Below are positions 1 to 8,229 of a stretch of DNA of 64,000 bases, one piece after another (the first letter of the stretch is position 1; each line of letters starts with the position of its first letter). The DNA is from CBDAMZ01 sp965197375 (GTDB taxonomy: Bacteria; Acidobacteriota; Vicinamibacteria; Vicinamibacterales; UBA8438): NCBI GenBank assembly GCA_965197375.1, contig CBDAMZ010000010.1:372001-436000 (forward strand), written 5' to 3'. The position numbers and the translations under genes are program-made. A model generated the notes under the pieces. That model did no database searches. It was given only the letters and a program-made list of their open reading frames with translations, and was not told the origin of the DNA.

Positions 1-2379
1 AATACCGGCAATCGAGATCCCCCGATACTTGATCGCAAGCGTCTCCGGGTTGTATCGCCGGCCCTTACACTGTTCACACGTAACATAGACGTCAGGCAGG
101 AAGTGCATCTCGATCGCGATCAAGCCGTCGCCCTGGCATACCTCGCAGCGCCCGCCCTTCACGTTAAATGAAAAGCGGCCTGGCCGATACCCACGAGCTC
201 GTGACTCGGGCAGCATGGACAACAGCTCGCGAATGAACGTGAACAGGCCGGTGTAGGTTGCCGGGTTCGACCGCGGTGTCCGTCCGATCGGCGACTGGTC
301 GATTTGAATCGCCTTATCGATTAGGTCGATACCATCGATGCTGTCGTGCGCCCCCGGCTCGTCGCTGGCGCGATACAGTTCGCGCGCAAGCGAGCGATAG
401 AGGATATCGTTCACTAAGGTGGACTTGCCTGACCCGCTCACACCGGTAACGGCCGTGAACAGCCCCAATGGGATCGTCGCATCAATGCTCTTTAAGTTAT
501 TCCCGCGCGCACCGCGGATGGTCAACTGGCCCTGTAAGGCCGGACGGCGGGTGGGCGGAATCGGAATCGTGCGCTCGCCGCGCAGATACGAACCGGTCAG
601 CGACTCGGTCCCGTTTGCGAGCAGCGCCGAAGGAGGCCCCTGGAAGATAACCCGGCCACCGTGCTCGCCAGCCCCCGGGCCAAGATCGATGACGTAGTCG
701 GCCGCGCGAATGGTCTCCTCATCATGCTCAACAACGACCACCGTGTTTCCCAGATCACGCAACCGTTCGAGCGCCGAGAGCAACAGCCGGTTATCTCGCT
801 GATGGAGTCCGACCGACGGCTCGTCGAGTACATATAGCACGCCGGTCAGGTTGGCACCGATCTGGGTGGCTAACCTGATCCGTTGTGCCTCCCCTCCAGA
901 AAGCGTGGTGGCCCCGCGAGCCAGCGTGAGGTAGCCAACGCCCACGTCGCGGAGGAAGCGAAACCGATCGCGAATCTCACGCAGCACACGGCCAGCAACC
1001 AGCGTCTCGCGCTCGGTCAGCACCAGATCGTCGAAGACCCGTCTGGCTTCATCGACCGGAAGGTTCGTATAGTCTGATATCGTGCGGCCTTTCACACGCA
1101 CGGCGCGGCTTTCGGGACGCAACCGGTCGCCCTCGCAGGCCGGACAGCAGCAAAGGGACTGGTATGGCTTGAGCAGTTCCTGCTCTGCCCACGTCCCGTT
1201 TTCGTAGCGGCGTCGCAGATTCGGAATGACACCCTCGAAATCTTTCCCGAATGGGTCCAGTGGGGCTCCGCTACGCCGGCCTCCGCCTCGTGCTACGGTC
1301 CGGCCGGGCCGACAGCTGCCACCATTGGGCCCGTACAGCAGCACGTCTCGGTGCTTGCGTGGCAATCGGCCGAATGGGACGTCAAGGTCGATACTAAAAT
1401 ACTGCCCAAGCTTGGCCAACGTGTCCCGGATCAGCTTGCGATCGCCTCGCGCCCACGAATCGATGGCGCCTCCCGCCAGCGTCTTTGATTCGTCTGGCAC
1501 GATGCGCGCGGGATCGAAATCCTCCACAGTGCCAAGCCCCTGGCAATCACGACACGCCCCGTGCGGCGAGTTGAACGAGAAGACGCGTGGCGTTATCTCC
1601 GGCACGTTGATGCTGCAGTTAACGCAGGCCAGTCGTCGCGAGAACAGCCGATCGCCACCGCTCAGGGTATTGACGATGACGATGTCGGCGGCAAGCAGCA
1701 GCGCTAGCTCGATCGACTCGGTCAACCGCCGCTCCGCGCCTGGCCGCACAATGAGTCGGTCGACGACGGCATCTATCCAGTGATTCTTCCGCCGCTCGAG
1801 TCGGACTTCGTCTTCCAGCGACCGGGTCACACCATCGACCCGGATTTTCGTCAAACCTTTGGCTCGGAGCGCCGTCAGCTCCTTCTTGAACTCCCCCTTG
1901 CGGCCACGCACCACCGGGGCAAGTACATTGACCCGTTCCTCCATCGGATCCGCCAGGATGGTCTCGACGATGCGCTCCACCGACTGCGACGTGATCTCGT
2001 GTCCGCAGGCAGGACAGTGAGGCACGCCAATATTGGCAAACAGTAGCCGCAGGTAGTCGTAGATTTCGGTGACGGTCCCAACAGTCGACCGTGGGTTCGA
2101 ACCTGTCGTGCGCTGTTCAATAGAAATTGCCGGCGACAAGCCGTCAATCTGGTCGACGTCAGGCTTTTCCACCCGCTCGAGGAACTGGCGGGCATAAGCG
2201 GACAGCGACTCGACGTACCGGCGCTGGCCTTCGGCATAGAAGGTGTCGAACGCCAACGAAGACTTACCTGAACCCGACAACCCCGTAATCACCACCAGCC
2301 GGTCACGTGGAATCTGAACGTCGACATTCTTGAGGTTGTGCACGCGGGCGCCGCGCACATCGATCAAGCCGTGCGGCAT
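1..2379 (-). CDS. uvrA: UvrA, excinuclease ABC subunit A (3' end outside window)
   Basis: DNA-damage recognition ATPase of nucleotide excision repair, which loads UvrB at lesions. About 793 N-terminal residues are encoded here; the remaining C-terminus (second ABC signature and Walker B) lies beyond base 1. Visible: first Walker A GLSGSGKSS near residue 33, the CPACGHE zinc-finger half near residue 110, the ABC signature LSGGEAQRIRLA, Walker B VLYVLDEPSVGLHQRDN, a second Walker A GVSGSGKST near residue 646, and the C-terminal zinc finger CEACQGDG...CEQCKGR close to the window edge. The start is the ATG of MPHGLIDVRGARVHN, which matches the usual UvrA N-terminus; no clear Shine-Dalgarno is present. 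It is the last of three minus-strand genes (HNH, propeller, uvrA) with a 140-base gap before it. Identification is secure; only completeness is unknown. Confidence 0.97.
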   Translation of the reverse strand, partial: MPHGLIDVRGARVHNLKNVDVQIPRDRLVVITGLSGSGKSSLAFDTFYAEGQRRYVESLSAYARQFLERVEKPDVDQIDGLSPAISIEQRTTGSNPRSTVGTVTEIYDYLRLLFANIGVPHCPACGHEITSQSVERIVETILADPMEERVNVLAPVVRGRKGEFKKELTALRAKGLTKIRVDGVTRSLEDEVRLERRKNHWIDAVVDRLIVRPGAERRLTESIELALLLAADIVIVNTLSGGDRLFSRRLACVNCSINVPEITPRVFSFNSPHGACRDCQGLGTVEDFDPARIVPDESKTLAGGAIDSWARGDRKLIRDTLAKLGQYFSIDLDVPFGRLPRKHRDVLLYGPNGGSCRPGRTVARGGGRRSGAPLDPFGKDFEGVIPNLRRRYENGTWAEQELLKPYQSLCCCPACEGDRLRPESRAVRVKGRTISDYTNLPVDEARRVFDDLVLTERETLVAGRVLREIRDRFRFLRDVGVGYLTLARGATTLSGGEAQRIRLATQIGANLTGVLYVLDEPSVGLHQRDNRLLLSALERLRDLGNTVVVVEHDEETIRAADYVIDLGPGAGEHGGRVIFQGPPSALLANGTESLTGSYLRGERTIPIPPTRRPALQGQLTIRGARGNNLKSIDATIPLGLFTAVTGVSGSGKSTLVNDILYRSLARELYRASDEPGAHDSIDGIDLIDKAIQIDQSPIGRTPRSNPATYTGLFTFIRELLSMLPESRARGYRPGRFSFNVKGGRCEVCQGDGLIAIEMHFLPDVYVTCEQCKGRRYNPETLAIKYRGISIAGI

Positions 2380-2519
2380 GGTATAGGCAGGAGCCGCAGC
2401 AGTGGCCCCAAACCGCCCATGCTACCACGCACGCACACTCCCAGGAACAGCACCCCCGAACCGACACGCCAGGCCACGCCCGGCGTGTCAAACCTTTACA
2501 CCAGTGGTGCACGGTGTGG

Positions 2520-3533
2520 TTAGTGACGGATCGGGTAGATCTCGACATTCAGGCGGTACACAGTATCGTTTGAGGCGACCGCCAGACCACCTTCCGGAGC
2601 GAACGCCACGCCTACCAGATCGGGCGCAGCAAGCACGCGTGTGACCGACCCATCGGGCTCGACCCGGCAGAGACCACTGACCCCGGCCAGCGCTTCGACG
2701 ACGTGTAGCGTGCCGTGACTGTCGAAGGCTAGGCCTTGCGGTCGTCCGAAGCTCGAACTGATCTCATCAACTTTTCCAGTTCGGTCGATCCGATACACGC
2801 TGTCACACGACGACAGCGTCGGGCCGGTGAGGTACAAGCTGTCATCAGGGCCCCACGCGAGATGATAGGCTGCCACACTCGCTGGTAGGGTGGCGAAGGG
2901 AATCGCGCGGCCCGACGACGCAACTCGAAACACCGTGCCCGATCGATCCCCGACGTATAGCGTCCCGTCAGGGCTGAACGTCAACCCACAGGCGACGCCA
3001 AGATCAGTCGCAACTGTTTCGAAGGTACCTTCTGGCGCGACTCGGTAGACGGCACCGTCAAACCGGCTCGAAACGTACAGGTAACCGTCTGGCGCGAACA
3101 CCAGCGATGTAGCGTTCGTAATGCCCGATACGAACGGTTCTCGAAACCCGTCCCGCCTCACGCGAAAGACAGACACCGGAGATCGCTCGCCGCGAGTCCC
3201 ACTGTACGTGACATACAGAGCACCGTCCCCACCAATGGCTGGGTTATCCACTTGATGCAGACCGGTCGCCACCGGCGTACCCACCTCGATGAATGCCGTC
3301 TCGCCGAGTACGGTGCCGATGCGAACGCGTGTATGACCACCTTCCAACCCCGAGGGAACGATTACGGAAACCGAGCGGCGCGAGGCGTGGACGACACGTG
3401 CAGGCAGCGAGCCTACATGAACTTCCGGCAGGTGCCCATCATCCGGTGCGAGGTCGGTGCCCTCGATCGTGACACGTCCCCCCTCGACCGCCCACAGCGG
3501 TTGGATGGAGGCCATGCAGGGTCGATCTACCAC
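2520..3533 (-). CDS. TIG-domain plus NHL/SMP-30-type beta-propeller protein
   Basis: A 337-residue protein. Residues ~8-85 look like an IPT/TIG immunoglobulin-like fold (GGRVTIEGTDLAP, then RVRIG). Residues ~90-335 hold a six-bladed SMP-30/NHL-type propeller with repeated blade motifs such as FAPDGYLYVSSRFDGAVYRV, FSPDGTLYVGDRSGTVFRV and WGPDDSLYLTG. Such propellers are either lactonase/strictosidine-synthase-like enzymes or binding scaffolds; no metal-ligand set is clear enough to call an enzyme. No signal peptide is seen. The GTG at 3533 opens the frame, but the ATG at 3515 (MASIQPLW) is an alternative start; neither has a strong ribosome-binding site. It follows the HNH gene and its hairpin on the same strand, upstream of uvrA. 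Function is unknown. Confidence 0.8.
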   Translation of the reverse strand: MVDRPCMASIQPLWAVEGGRVTIEGTDLAPDDGHLPEVHVGSLPARVVHASRRSVSVIVPSGLEGGHTRVRIGTVLGETAFIEVGTPVATGLHQVDNPAIGGDGALYVTYSGTRGERSPVSVFRVRRDGFREPFVSGITNATSLVFAPDGYLYVSSRFDGAVYRVAPEGTFETVATDLGVACGLTFSPDGTLYVGDRSGTVFRVASSGRAIPFATLPASVAAYHLAWGPDDSLYLTGPTLSSCDSVYRIDRTGKVDEISSSFGRPQGLAFDSHGTLHVVEALAGVSGLCRVEPDGSVTRVLAAPDLVGVAFAPEGGLAVASNDTVYRLNVEIYPIRH

Positions 3534-3552
3534 CGGACCAGGGTCTAACAGC

Positions 3553-3595
3553 CAGCACTTGGTGTCCCGTCACAGTGACGGGACACCAAGTGCTG
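3553..3595 (-). terminator. Near-perfect 43-base palindrome just after the HNH gene
   Basis: Two 21-base arms (3553-3573 and 3575-3595) are exact inverted complements around a single central A at 3574. The hairpin starts two bases after the HNH stop codon (3598-3600), so on the minus strand it could stop HNH transcripts before the propeller gene. There is no following T-run, so it could equally be a REP-like palindrome or an RNA-stability element. Confidence 0.6.
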
Positions 3596-3597
3596 CA

Positions 3598-4131
3598 CTA
3601 AGAATCGTCGAGTTCAATGTTCCAGTACAGGTAGTCCCGCCAGCTATTGGGCGCGTCTCGGACGCCAAAAGTCAAGCGAACGGCCGGGGGCCGTGTGGGG
3701 CGACGCGGTGGCCGAATGACCCGCATCCCCGCACCTGCGGGCGTCCGACCGCCCTTTCTCCGGTTGCAGGTGATGCAGGACGTGACGATGTTCTCCCAAT
3801 CCTTGCGCCCGCCTTGGGACACCGGCACGAGGTGGTCAAAGGTCAACTCGTCCACCGTGAGCTGCTCCCCACAGTACTGGCAGGTATGATTGTCACGCGC
3901 ATAGATATTGGCACGGGAAAACGGCACGTAGTTAAAGCGCCGCTTCATGGAGATATAGTGAAGCAGTCGGATGACCGACGGCAGCCTGAAGGTAATCGAG
4001 ATGGAATGGACCTCCCGATCGTACTCGGAGATCACCTCCACCTTGCCCTGGCACAACATGGTGATCGCCTTGCGCCAGTCGACGACCTTCAGCGGCTCGT
4101 AGGTCGCATTGAGAAGCAACGTCTGCTCCAT
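3598..4131 (-). CDS. HNH endonuclease family protein
   Basis: A 177-residue protein of the stand-alone HNH family common in bacteria. The N-terminal ~70 residues (LLLNATYEPLKVVDWRKAI) form the family's conserved leading domain. The zinc-bound HNH module follows: C84-x2-C87, the catalytic D99-H100 pair in TFDHLVPVSQGG, N114 in WENIV, and C119-x2-C122-N. Family members are nucleases of mostly unknown physiological target. The tail (RPPRRPTRPPAVRL) is basic and proline-rich. Start is the ATG at 4131, with the conserved leading motif in frame. Only 10 bases separate the start from the 213-bp repeat at 4142-4354, which therefore probably carries its promoter; a TTGACA-like hexamer is present there on the minus strand. 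No adjacent restriction or phage gene suggests a defence role. Confidence 0.9.
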   Translation of the reverse strand: MEQTLLLNATYEPLKVVDWRKAITMLCQGKVEVISEYDREVHSISITFRLPSVIRLLHYISMKRRFNYVPFSRANIYARDNHTCQYCGEQLTVDELTFDHLVPVSQGGRKDWENIVTSCITCNRRKGGRTPAGAGMRVIRPPRRPTRPPAVRLTFGVRDAPNSWRDYLYWNIELDDS

Positions 4132-4141
4132 GCCGAACCAC

Positions 4142-4354
4142 GATCATTTTCCCTTGAGTGTTAAGAACGTGTCAAGCTTGAACAATCTCGTAACACTCTA
4201 TTGACCAGTAAGTTACCGAGGCACTCGCGGGGCAGCTAACCAACCACGGTTTTCGACAGACCGGACACAAGGCGGTGAAGTCCGCGTGGAGCGGGGTTCG
4301 GTCCGACAGCGTCTTTCTCGCCAGACACGACGATCTTTATCCGCACCGCGGCCG
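4142..4354. repeat. Direct repeat copy 1 (~213 bp) at the left edge of the cehA segment
   Basis: By hand alignment this stretch matches 6874-7087 in the same orientation, with about 16 substitutions and one single-base indel (about 92% identity). Identity begins abruptly at GATCATTTTCCC and ends abruptly at GCGGCCG; flanking bases are unrelated. The first 34 bases are identical. Most differences are transitions, and the frames I read contain stops, so it does not look coding. On the minus strand it contains TTGACA followed by an AT-rich stretch, so it may carry a promoter for the HNH gene. It resembles the end of a mobile element (possibly IS21-like GATCA-type ends), but no transposase remains. 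Confidence 0.85.
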
Positions 4355-4372
4355 ACCAACGTTCTCTCGAGC

Positions 4373-4618
4373 ATGCAGGGGTCGTACATCCCGCTCCCGC
4401 ACACGCGAGCCGACGGCGAGCGGACCGGTGACTCGCGGCGCTCGATCGAGGAGCACCACGCGAGCTGCGAGGAGTGCCTGGACCACGTGTCGGCGGCCGC
4501 GCTGGCGCTTGTCGAGGACGGGGATCTGCTGGCCGAAAATCTCTCGCCGATCCTCACTCAGGCCTGGCGGCACTGGGACCACCTAATGGAGGAGGACAGC
4601 AGCCAGAACCAGCCGTGA
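4373..4618 (+). CDS. Small zf-HC2-like protein, probably 5'-truncated
   Basis: An 81-residue frame with the motif H28-x3-C32-x2-C35 (HHASCEEC). This is the second half of the zinc-binding motif of ZAS/zf-HC2 anti-sigma factors and small zinc-finger proteins. It is followed by an amphipathic helix (LDHVSAAALALVEDG) and an acidic tail. The N-terminal cysteine expected in zf-HC2 is absent, and the frame begins only 19 bases inside the junction with the 213-bp repeat; the open frame also runs back into the repeat to 4286. I therefore suspect its original 5' end was lost when the segment was joined. It is about 75% GC in the line counted and converges on the cehA-like gene. No membrane segment or sigma-factor partner is visible. 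It could also be a non-functional remnant. Confidence 0.45.
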   Translation: MQGSYIPLPHTRADGERTGDSRRSIEEHHASCEECLDHVSAAALALVEDGDLLAENLSPILTQAWRHWDHLMEEDSSQNQP

Positions 4619-4638
4619 GTCGCGTTGTCAGCGCGCCA

Positions 4639-4652
4639 CGCGGTCGTCCGCG
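4639..4652. terminator. Short hairpin between two convergent genes
   Basis: CGCGG-TCGT-CCGCG forms a five-pair GC stem with a four-base loop in the 37-base gap between the convergent stops of the zf-HC2-like frame and the cehA-like gene. There is no T-run on either side. It may act as a weak bidirectional terminator. Confidence 0.3.
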
Positions 4653-4655
4653 ACG

Positions 4656-6761
4656 CTATCTGCCCAGTTGCTGGACCCGCTCCAGGAGCTCCGCGTACAG
4701 GGCGTCGGCCTCGTCCACGCGCGGCCTGAGGAGGTCACGCTGGCGCTCCCACTGCTCGCGGAGAAGCTCGCTGGTCTCCCACGGTTCCAGATCCCCTTCC
4801 GGCTCGATCGGAACCGTGAGGAGGTCATGGAGCTGGCCGCGCTGATAGGCCACCAGCTCCGGCACCGCCTCCGCTTTCCACGTCGGCCCATCGCCCACCA
4901 CGACGTAGATCGGCGCACTGTGCGCCACGATCATGTCGCGCGGTTCCTGGCGCGCCCCCAACGCGCGGATCGCGATCCACATACTTCGATCCGCGGTCAG
5001 CTCTGTCTGCAGTGCGACGCGATCTTGGCCGCGCGCCGGCTCTTCGGCCGCCACGTCCCCAAGGACGACGAGCTCGAGGCGTGCGAGCTGGTCGATGTCG
5101 GGGTTGAGCCGTGCCTCGGCGACGATCTCGAGACGGGCGCCACGTTCAACCCGGAGCTCCGAGCCCATCTCGCGGCCATTCACCGTGAGCTCGAGCAACG
5201 GCCCGTTGCTCACATACACGCGGCCCTGGCGGAACGCCGCAAACCACGCGTCCGCGTCGAAGTCCCCGTCGACCTTGACATAGGTCCGTTCGACGCCGGG
5301 GAGCGTCGGCCCGAAGTAGGGAAAATCGGCGCCCGCCACGGGGAGCACCTTGTAGCCCAGGTTCAGGAAGCTGTACCAGACCTCGCTGAAGAGCCGGCCG
5401 CCCTGCAGCACCTCGATGAAATCGACGATCCCGAACGGCACGTCGAGCGCGAGACCACGCCGCCCGTTGAACAGCTGACCGAGGTGGGCGTACCCGGAGA
5501 CGCCGCCCTGTCGGCGCAGCTCCTCGAAGACGCGGTGGTAGAGAAAGTACGCGTCCGGGTCGAGATGGAGCGGTTGCTGGACGTTGTGATGAATCGTGTG
5601 GCCGCGCTGGACGGTGCGGGGGGCCTCCTGGCCAGACACGAGCACGTGCCCATCACGCGCGAACCGGCCCTCGCGACCCCACGCCGGTTGTTTGAAGTGC
5701 GTCTCAGCGATGTTGCCCATCTCCAGCAGGTTCGCGACGTGCAGGTCCTCGGCGGCCACCTGACCCCAGACGGCCAGGTCGTCGCTCCGGTCCCGGCCGA
5801 GATGAACGTGTGAGTCGCCCGAGAACCATCCGTCGGCAGGCAGGTCGGCGTAGCGGTCGAGCGCGACCGTGACGTCGCGCGTCTCATCTTCCCGAATCTC
5901 GACCGCGCGGCGATCGACACGGTACTCCGGGCCGCGGGTGACCACCAGCTCGTACGTCCCCACCGGCACCCGGGTCTCGTAGCGGCCGTTCACATAGAAC
6001 GCGAGGCGATGCTCCGATGGCCAGAGCGTGCGCTGGTTCACCCACAGCAGGCGCACTTCGTCCGTGAATCGATGAACCAGGAGCGCCTGCTCGGAGGGCA
6101 ACGGCGCGCGACCGGTGGCATCGTACAACCCGACGCGGGCCGGCACCCGGCGCCCGGTGCCAGCGTCCTGCACGTCGAGCCGCAGGCGGCCGAACGCAGT
6201 GGGAACCCTCGTGGTGCCGCTGCGGACGAGCGCGATGTCGCAGAGCGCGATCCCACCACGGCCGCCGACCGCGAGGTCGGTCCCGTGGATGCCCCGCCCA
6301 GCCAGGCGCGCGCGATCGAGCGTGACGGTCACCTTGCGAAACGCGTTGCCCGGTGCCGGCTCGATTTCCTCCGTGACGCCGAACCCGTCGCCCCCGTTCC
6401 GGTCCCACCAGACGACGAACGGCGCAGTGAGCTCCGGCGCGTAGGTCAGGGTCAGCTCGACCGGCTCATCGATGTCGTACGCGTACTGGTCGTCGACATC
6501 GAACGCTACGAGCGGGCCGACGACGCACGACCGGCCCCCGATCGTCCGCGTCTCGCTCGGGTTTCTCGAACCCGGAACCCCGAGCTCCGATCGCCCGGCC
6601 GCGAGCACGCGCGTGAAGCGCTCCTGCGGCCAGTCGAGCTCCGCCACATAGCGCGCCTCGCTCCCGTGGGCGTTCGCCCGGCTCGTTTCGCCGACTGCGA
6701 ACAGACAGGTCAGGAGTCCCACGGCACACACCGACGCCGTCGTGCAGCCATTGAGCTTCAT
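4656..6761 (-). CDS. CehA/McbA-family (PHP-type) metallohydrolase, secreted
   Basis: A 701-residue protein with an N-terminal signal peptide (ASVCAVGLLTCLFAVG, cleavage near ANAHG). Residues ~30-300 form beta-sandwich modules. A PHP-like metallohydrolase core starts near residue 313 with GDSHVHLGR, followed by the histidines of TIHHNVQQPLHLDP and GYAHLGQ and by VAGADFPYFG. This arrangement is typical of CehA/McbA proteins, named after carbaryl hydrolases but mostly of unknown substrate. The C-terminus (YQRGQLHDLL...ELLERVQQLGR) is helical. Start is ATG at 6761 with GGAGG 7 bases upstream. Base composition is unlike its neighbours: 70-77% GC in lines sampled from this segment versus 58-60% in dapA-like and HNH lines. 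It is framed by the direct repeats, which suggests horizontal acquisition. Confidence 0.85.
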   Translation of the reverse strand: MKLNGCTTASVCAVGLLTCLFAVGETSRANAHGSEARYVAELDWPQERFTRVLAAGRSELGVPGSRNPSETRTIGGRSCVVGPLVAFDVDDQYAYDIDEPVELTLTYAPELTAPFVVWWDRNGGDGFGVTEEIEPAPGNAFRKVTVTLDRARLAGRGIHGTDLAVGGRGGIALCDIALVRSGTTRVPTAFGRLRLDVQDAGTGRRVPARVGLYDATGRAPLPSEQALLVHRFTDEVRLLWVNQRTLWPSEHRLAFYVNGRYETRVPVGTYELVVTRGPEYRVDRRAVEIREDETRDVTVALDRYADLPADGWFSGDSHVHLGRDRSDDLAVWGQVAAEDLHVANLLEMGNIAETHFKQPAWGREGRFARDGHVLVSGQEAPRTVQRGHTIHHNVQQPLHLDPDAYFLYHRVFEELRRQGGVSGYAHLGQLFNGRRGLALDVPFGIVDFIEVLQGGRLFSEVWYSFLNLGYKVLPVAGADFPYFGPTLPGVERTYVKVDGDFDADAWFAAFRQGRVYVSNGPLLELTVNGREMGSELRVERGARLEIVAEARLNPDIDQLARLELVVLGDVAAEEPARGQDRVALQTELTADRSMWIAIRALGARQEPRDMIVAHSAPIYVVVGDGPTWKAEAVPELVAYQRGQLHDLLTVPIEPEGDLEPWETSELLREQWERQRDLLRPRVDEADALYAELLERVQQLGR

Positions 6762-6773
6762 GACTGGCCTCCG

Positions 6774-6816
6774 AGTAATTGCTTAGCACCTCGATGGCTA
6801 GCGCTAAACAATTACT
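6774..6816 (-). promoter_or_regulatory. 14-bp inverted repeat upstream of the cehA-like gene
   Basis: Arms AGTAATTGCTTAGC (6774-6787) and GCTAAACAATTACT (6803-6816) are inverted complements at 13 of 14 positions, with a 15-base spacer. The element lies between the gene's start (6761) and TATA-like hexamers on the minus strand around 6814-6828, in an AT-rich island within GC-rich DNA. This is the usual place for a dimeric repressor operator; alternatively it is a 5'-leader hairpin next to the GGAGG ribosome-binding site. Confidence 0.5.
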
Positions 6817-6873
6817 ATAGACGTATAATGCGCGCGAACGAAGGTCCCATGCGAAGGCTCGCGAGTCTGGGCT

Positions 6874-7087
6874 GATCATTTTCCCTTGAGTGTTAAGAAC
6901 GTGTCAAACCTGAACAATCTCGTAACACTCTATTGACCAGTAAGTTGCCGTGACGACTCGCGGGGCGGCCAACCAACTACGGTATTCGACGGACCGGACG
7001 CAAGGTGGTGAAGTCCGCGTGGAGCGGAGTTCGGTCCGACAGCGTCTTTCTCACCAGGCACGACGATTTTTATCCGCACCGCGGCCG
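6874..7087. repeat. Direct repeat copy 2 (~214 bp) at the right edge of the cehA segment
   Basis: Second copy of the sequence at 4142-4354, same orientation and about 92% identical. It lies between the cehA-like upstream region and the 3' end of the dapA-like gene. The two copies bound 2,519 bases of mostly GC-rich DNA, the pattern left by integration or duplication with a repeat at each junction. The remaining bases up to 7141 show no gene. Confidence 0.85.
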
Positions 7088-7141
7088 GGACACCTGGAGG
7101 TCTCGCGCTACTCGTCGCGCCTTACGATAGCGGACGCAGCG

Positions 7142-8047
7142 TCAACGTGCAGCCCTCGGCGTCACCGCACTGGCGTCTAATTCGTCGAGCGCCCGGCGTA
7201 GCTCGGCGACCGCAGTCGACGAGACGGCCGCGAGCGGCGGACGCGGGTCGACCCCATGATAACCAACGAGCGACAACGCCGCTTTCAGCCCGGGCACCCC
7301 GTAGACAGTCGTAACTAGCCGCGCGAGCGGGGTCAGCTGCCGCTGAAGCGTGCGTGCCTCGGTTAACTGATTCAACCGCACCAGGTCGTACAACTCCACG
7401 CACAGATCCGGGACGACACAAGCGAGCGCCATGACACCACCCGCGGCACCCGCCAATAAACTTGCGTAGAACGCCGGCGCCGAACCGGTGAGCACGCTGA
7501 AATTGTCCGGTGTCTCATCGATGAGGGCCGACACGTACCCGAGGTCGCTCCCGGATTCCTTCATGCCGATAATATTGGGATGCTCAGCCAACCGGGACAC
7601 TGCCTCCACCGGCAGCGTGACACCGGTTAGGGCTGAGAAGTTGTAAAGCAGCACCGGAACGGGCGACGCGTCCGCCAAAGTGGTGTAGTGGGTGACGAAG
7701 GCATCGGTCGTCAGTTGACTCTTGAAATAAGAAGGCGTGCGGATCAGGACGGCATCCGCTCCGAGCGCGCCGGCCCGGCGAGTAGCCGCGACGGCCGCTC
7801 GCGTCGATTCGCGGCCAGTACCCGCGATGAGCAATCGCCCCCGCGGGACGCGCTCACGCGACACCTCGAGCACTTGGTCTGATTCGGTTTCGTCGATAAG
7901 CGGCGCCTCACCGTTCGAGCCAAGCACGACGAGGCCACTGACACGCGTTTCCATCCAGCGATCGACGTTGTGACGGAGCGCGTCGAAGTCGATCGTGTCG
8001 TGCCGGAACGGGGTCGGGATCGGAGGAAAAACGCCGACAGTCCTCAT
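7142..8047 (-). CDS. DapA-superfamily class I aldolase/lyase (DHDPS/HOGA-like)
   Basis: A 301-residue TIM-barrel lyase. Family hallmarks are the GSNGEAPLI motif (GTTGE-type region, residues ~43-51), the catalytic tyrosine in LLYNFSALTG (Y135) and the Schiff-base lysine in IIGMKESGSD (K163). The GSNGE form and NFSA motif resemble 4-hydroxy-2-oxoglutarate or 2-keto-3-deoxy-sugar aldolases more than true dihydrodipicolinate synthase, but the substrate cannot be fixed from sequence. The start is the ATG at 8047 (GTG at 8050 directly precedes it). It diverges from the broken AGCS symporter and is not in an evident lysine or sugar-acid operon. Confidence 0.85.
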   Translation of the reverse strand: MRTVGVFPPIPTPFRHDTIDFDALRHNVDRWMETRVSGLVVLGSNGEAPLIDETESDQVLEVSRERVPRGRLLIAGTGRESTRAAVAATRRAGALGADAVLIRTPSYFKSQLTTDAFVTHYTTLADASPVPVLLYNFSALTGVTLPVEAVSRLAEHPNIIGMKESGSDLGYVSALIDETPDNFSVLTGSAPAFYASLLAGAAGGVMALACVVPDLCVELYDLVRLNQLTEARTLQRQLTPLARLVTTVYGVPGLKAALSLVGYHGVDPRPPLAAVSSTAVAELRRALDELDASAVTPRAAR

Positions 8048-8229
8048 CACGGAGGTTGTAACGGGACGCCGGAGGGATTGTCAACATCCACGGCTTGAGA
8101 GGTCACCACGGGGTAAAGAGAGCCGGCCTCTGGAGGGCCGCAGTAGGCGTTTCAAGGTAAGCCTCATAATACGGCTGCACACCGGCGGACCAAGAGAGTG
8201 GGCGTGCCGCCGTCACCGAGAGGAAGCAC

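Noticed and set aside
4668..5813. Long open frame on the plus strand inside the cehA-like gene
   Set aside because: It is the antisense of a GC-rich gene with signal peptide and PHP motifs; high GC produces long antisense frames and its translation is Arg/Leu/Pro-rich without family motifs.
6950..7180. Short open frame crossing repeat copy 2
   Set aside because: The equivalent frame in copy 1 is not conserved as protein: the indel shifts it and stops fall in other frames. The repeat looks non-coding.
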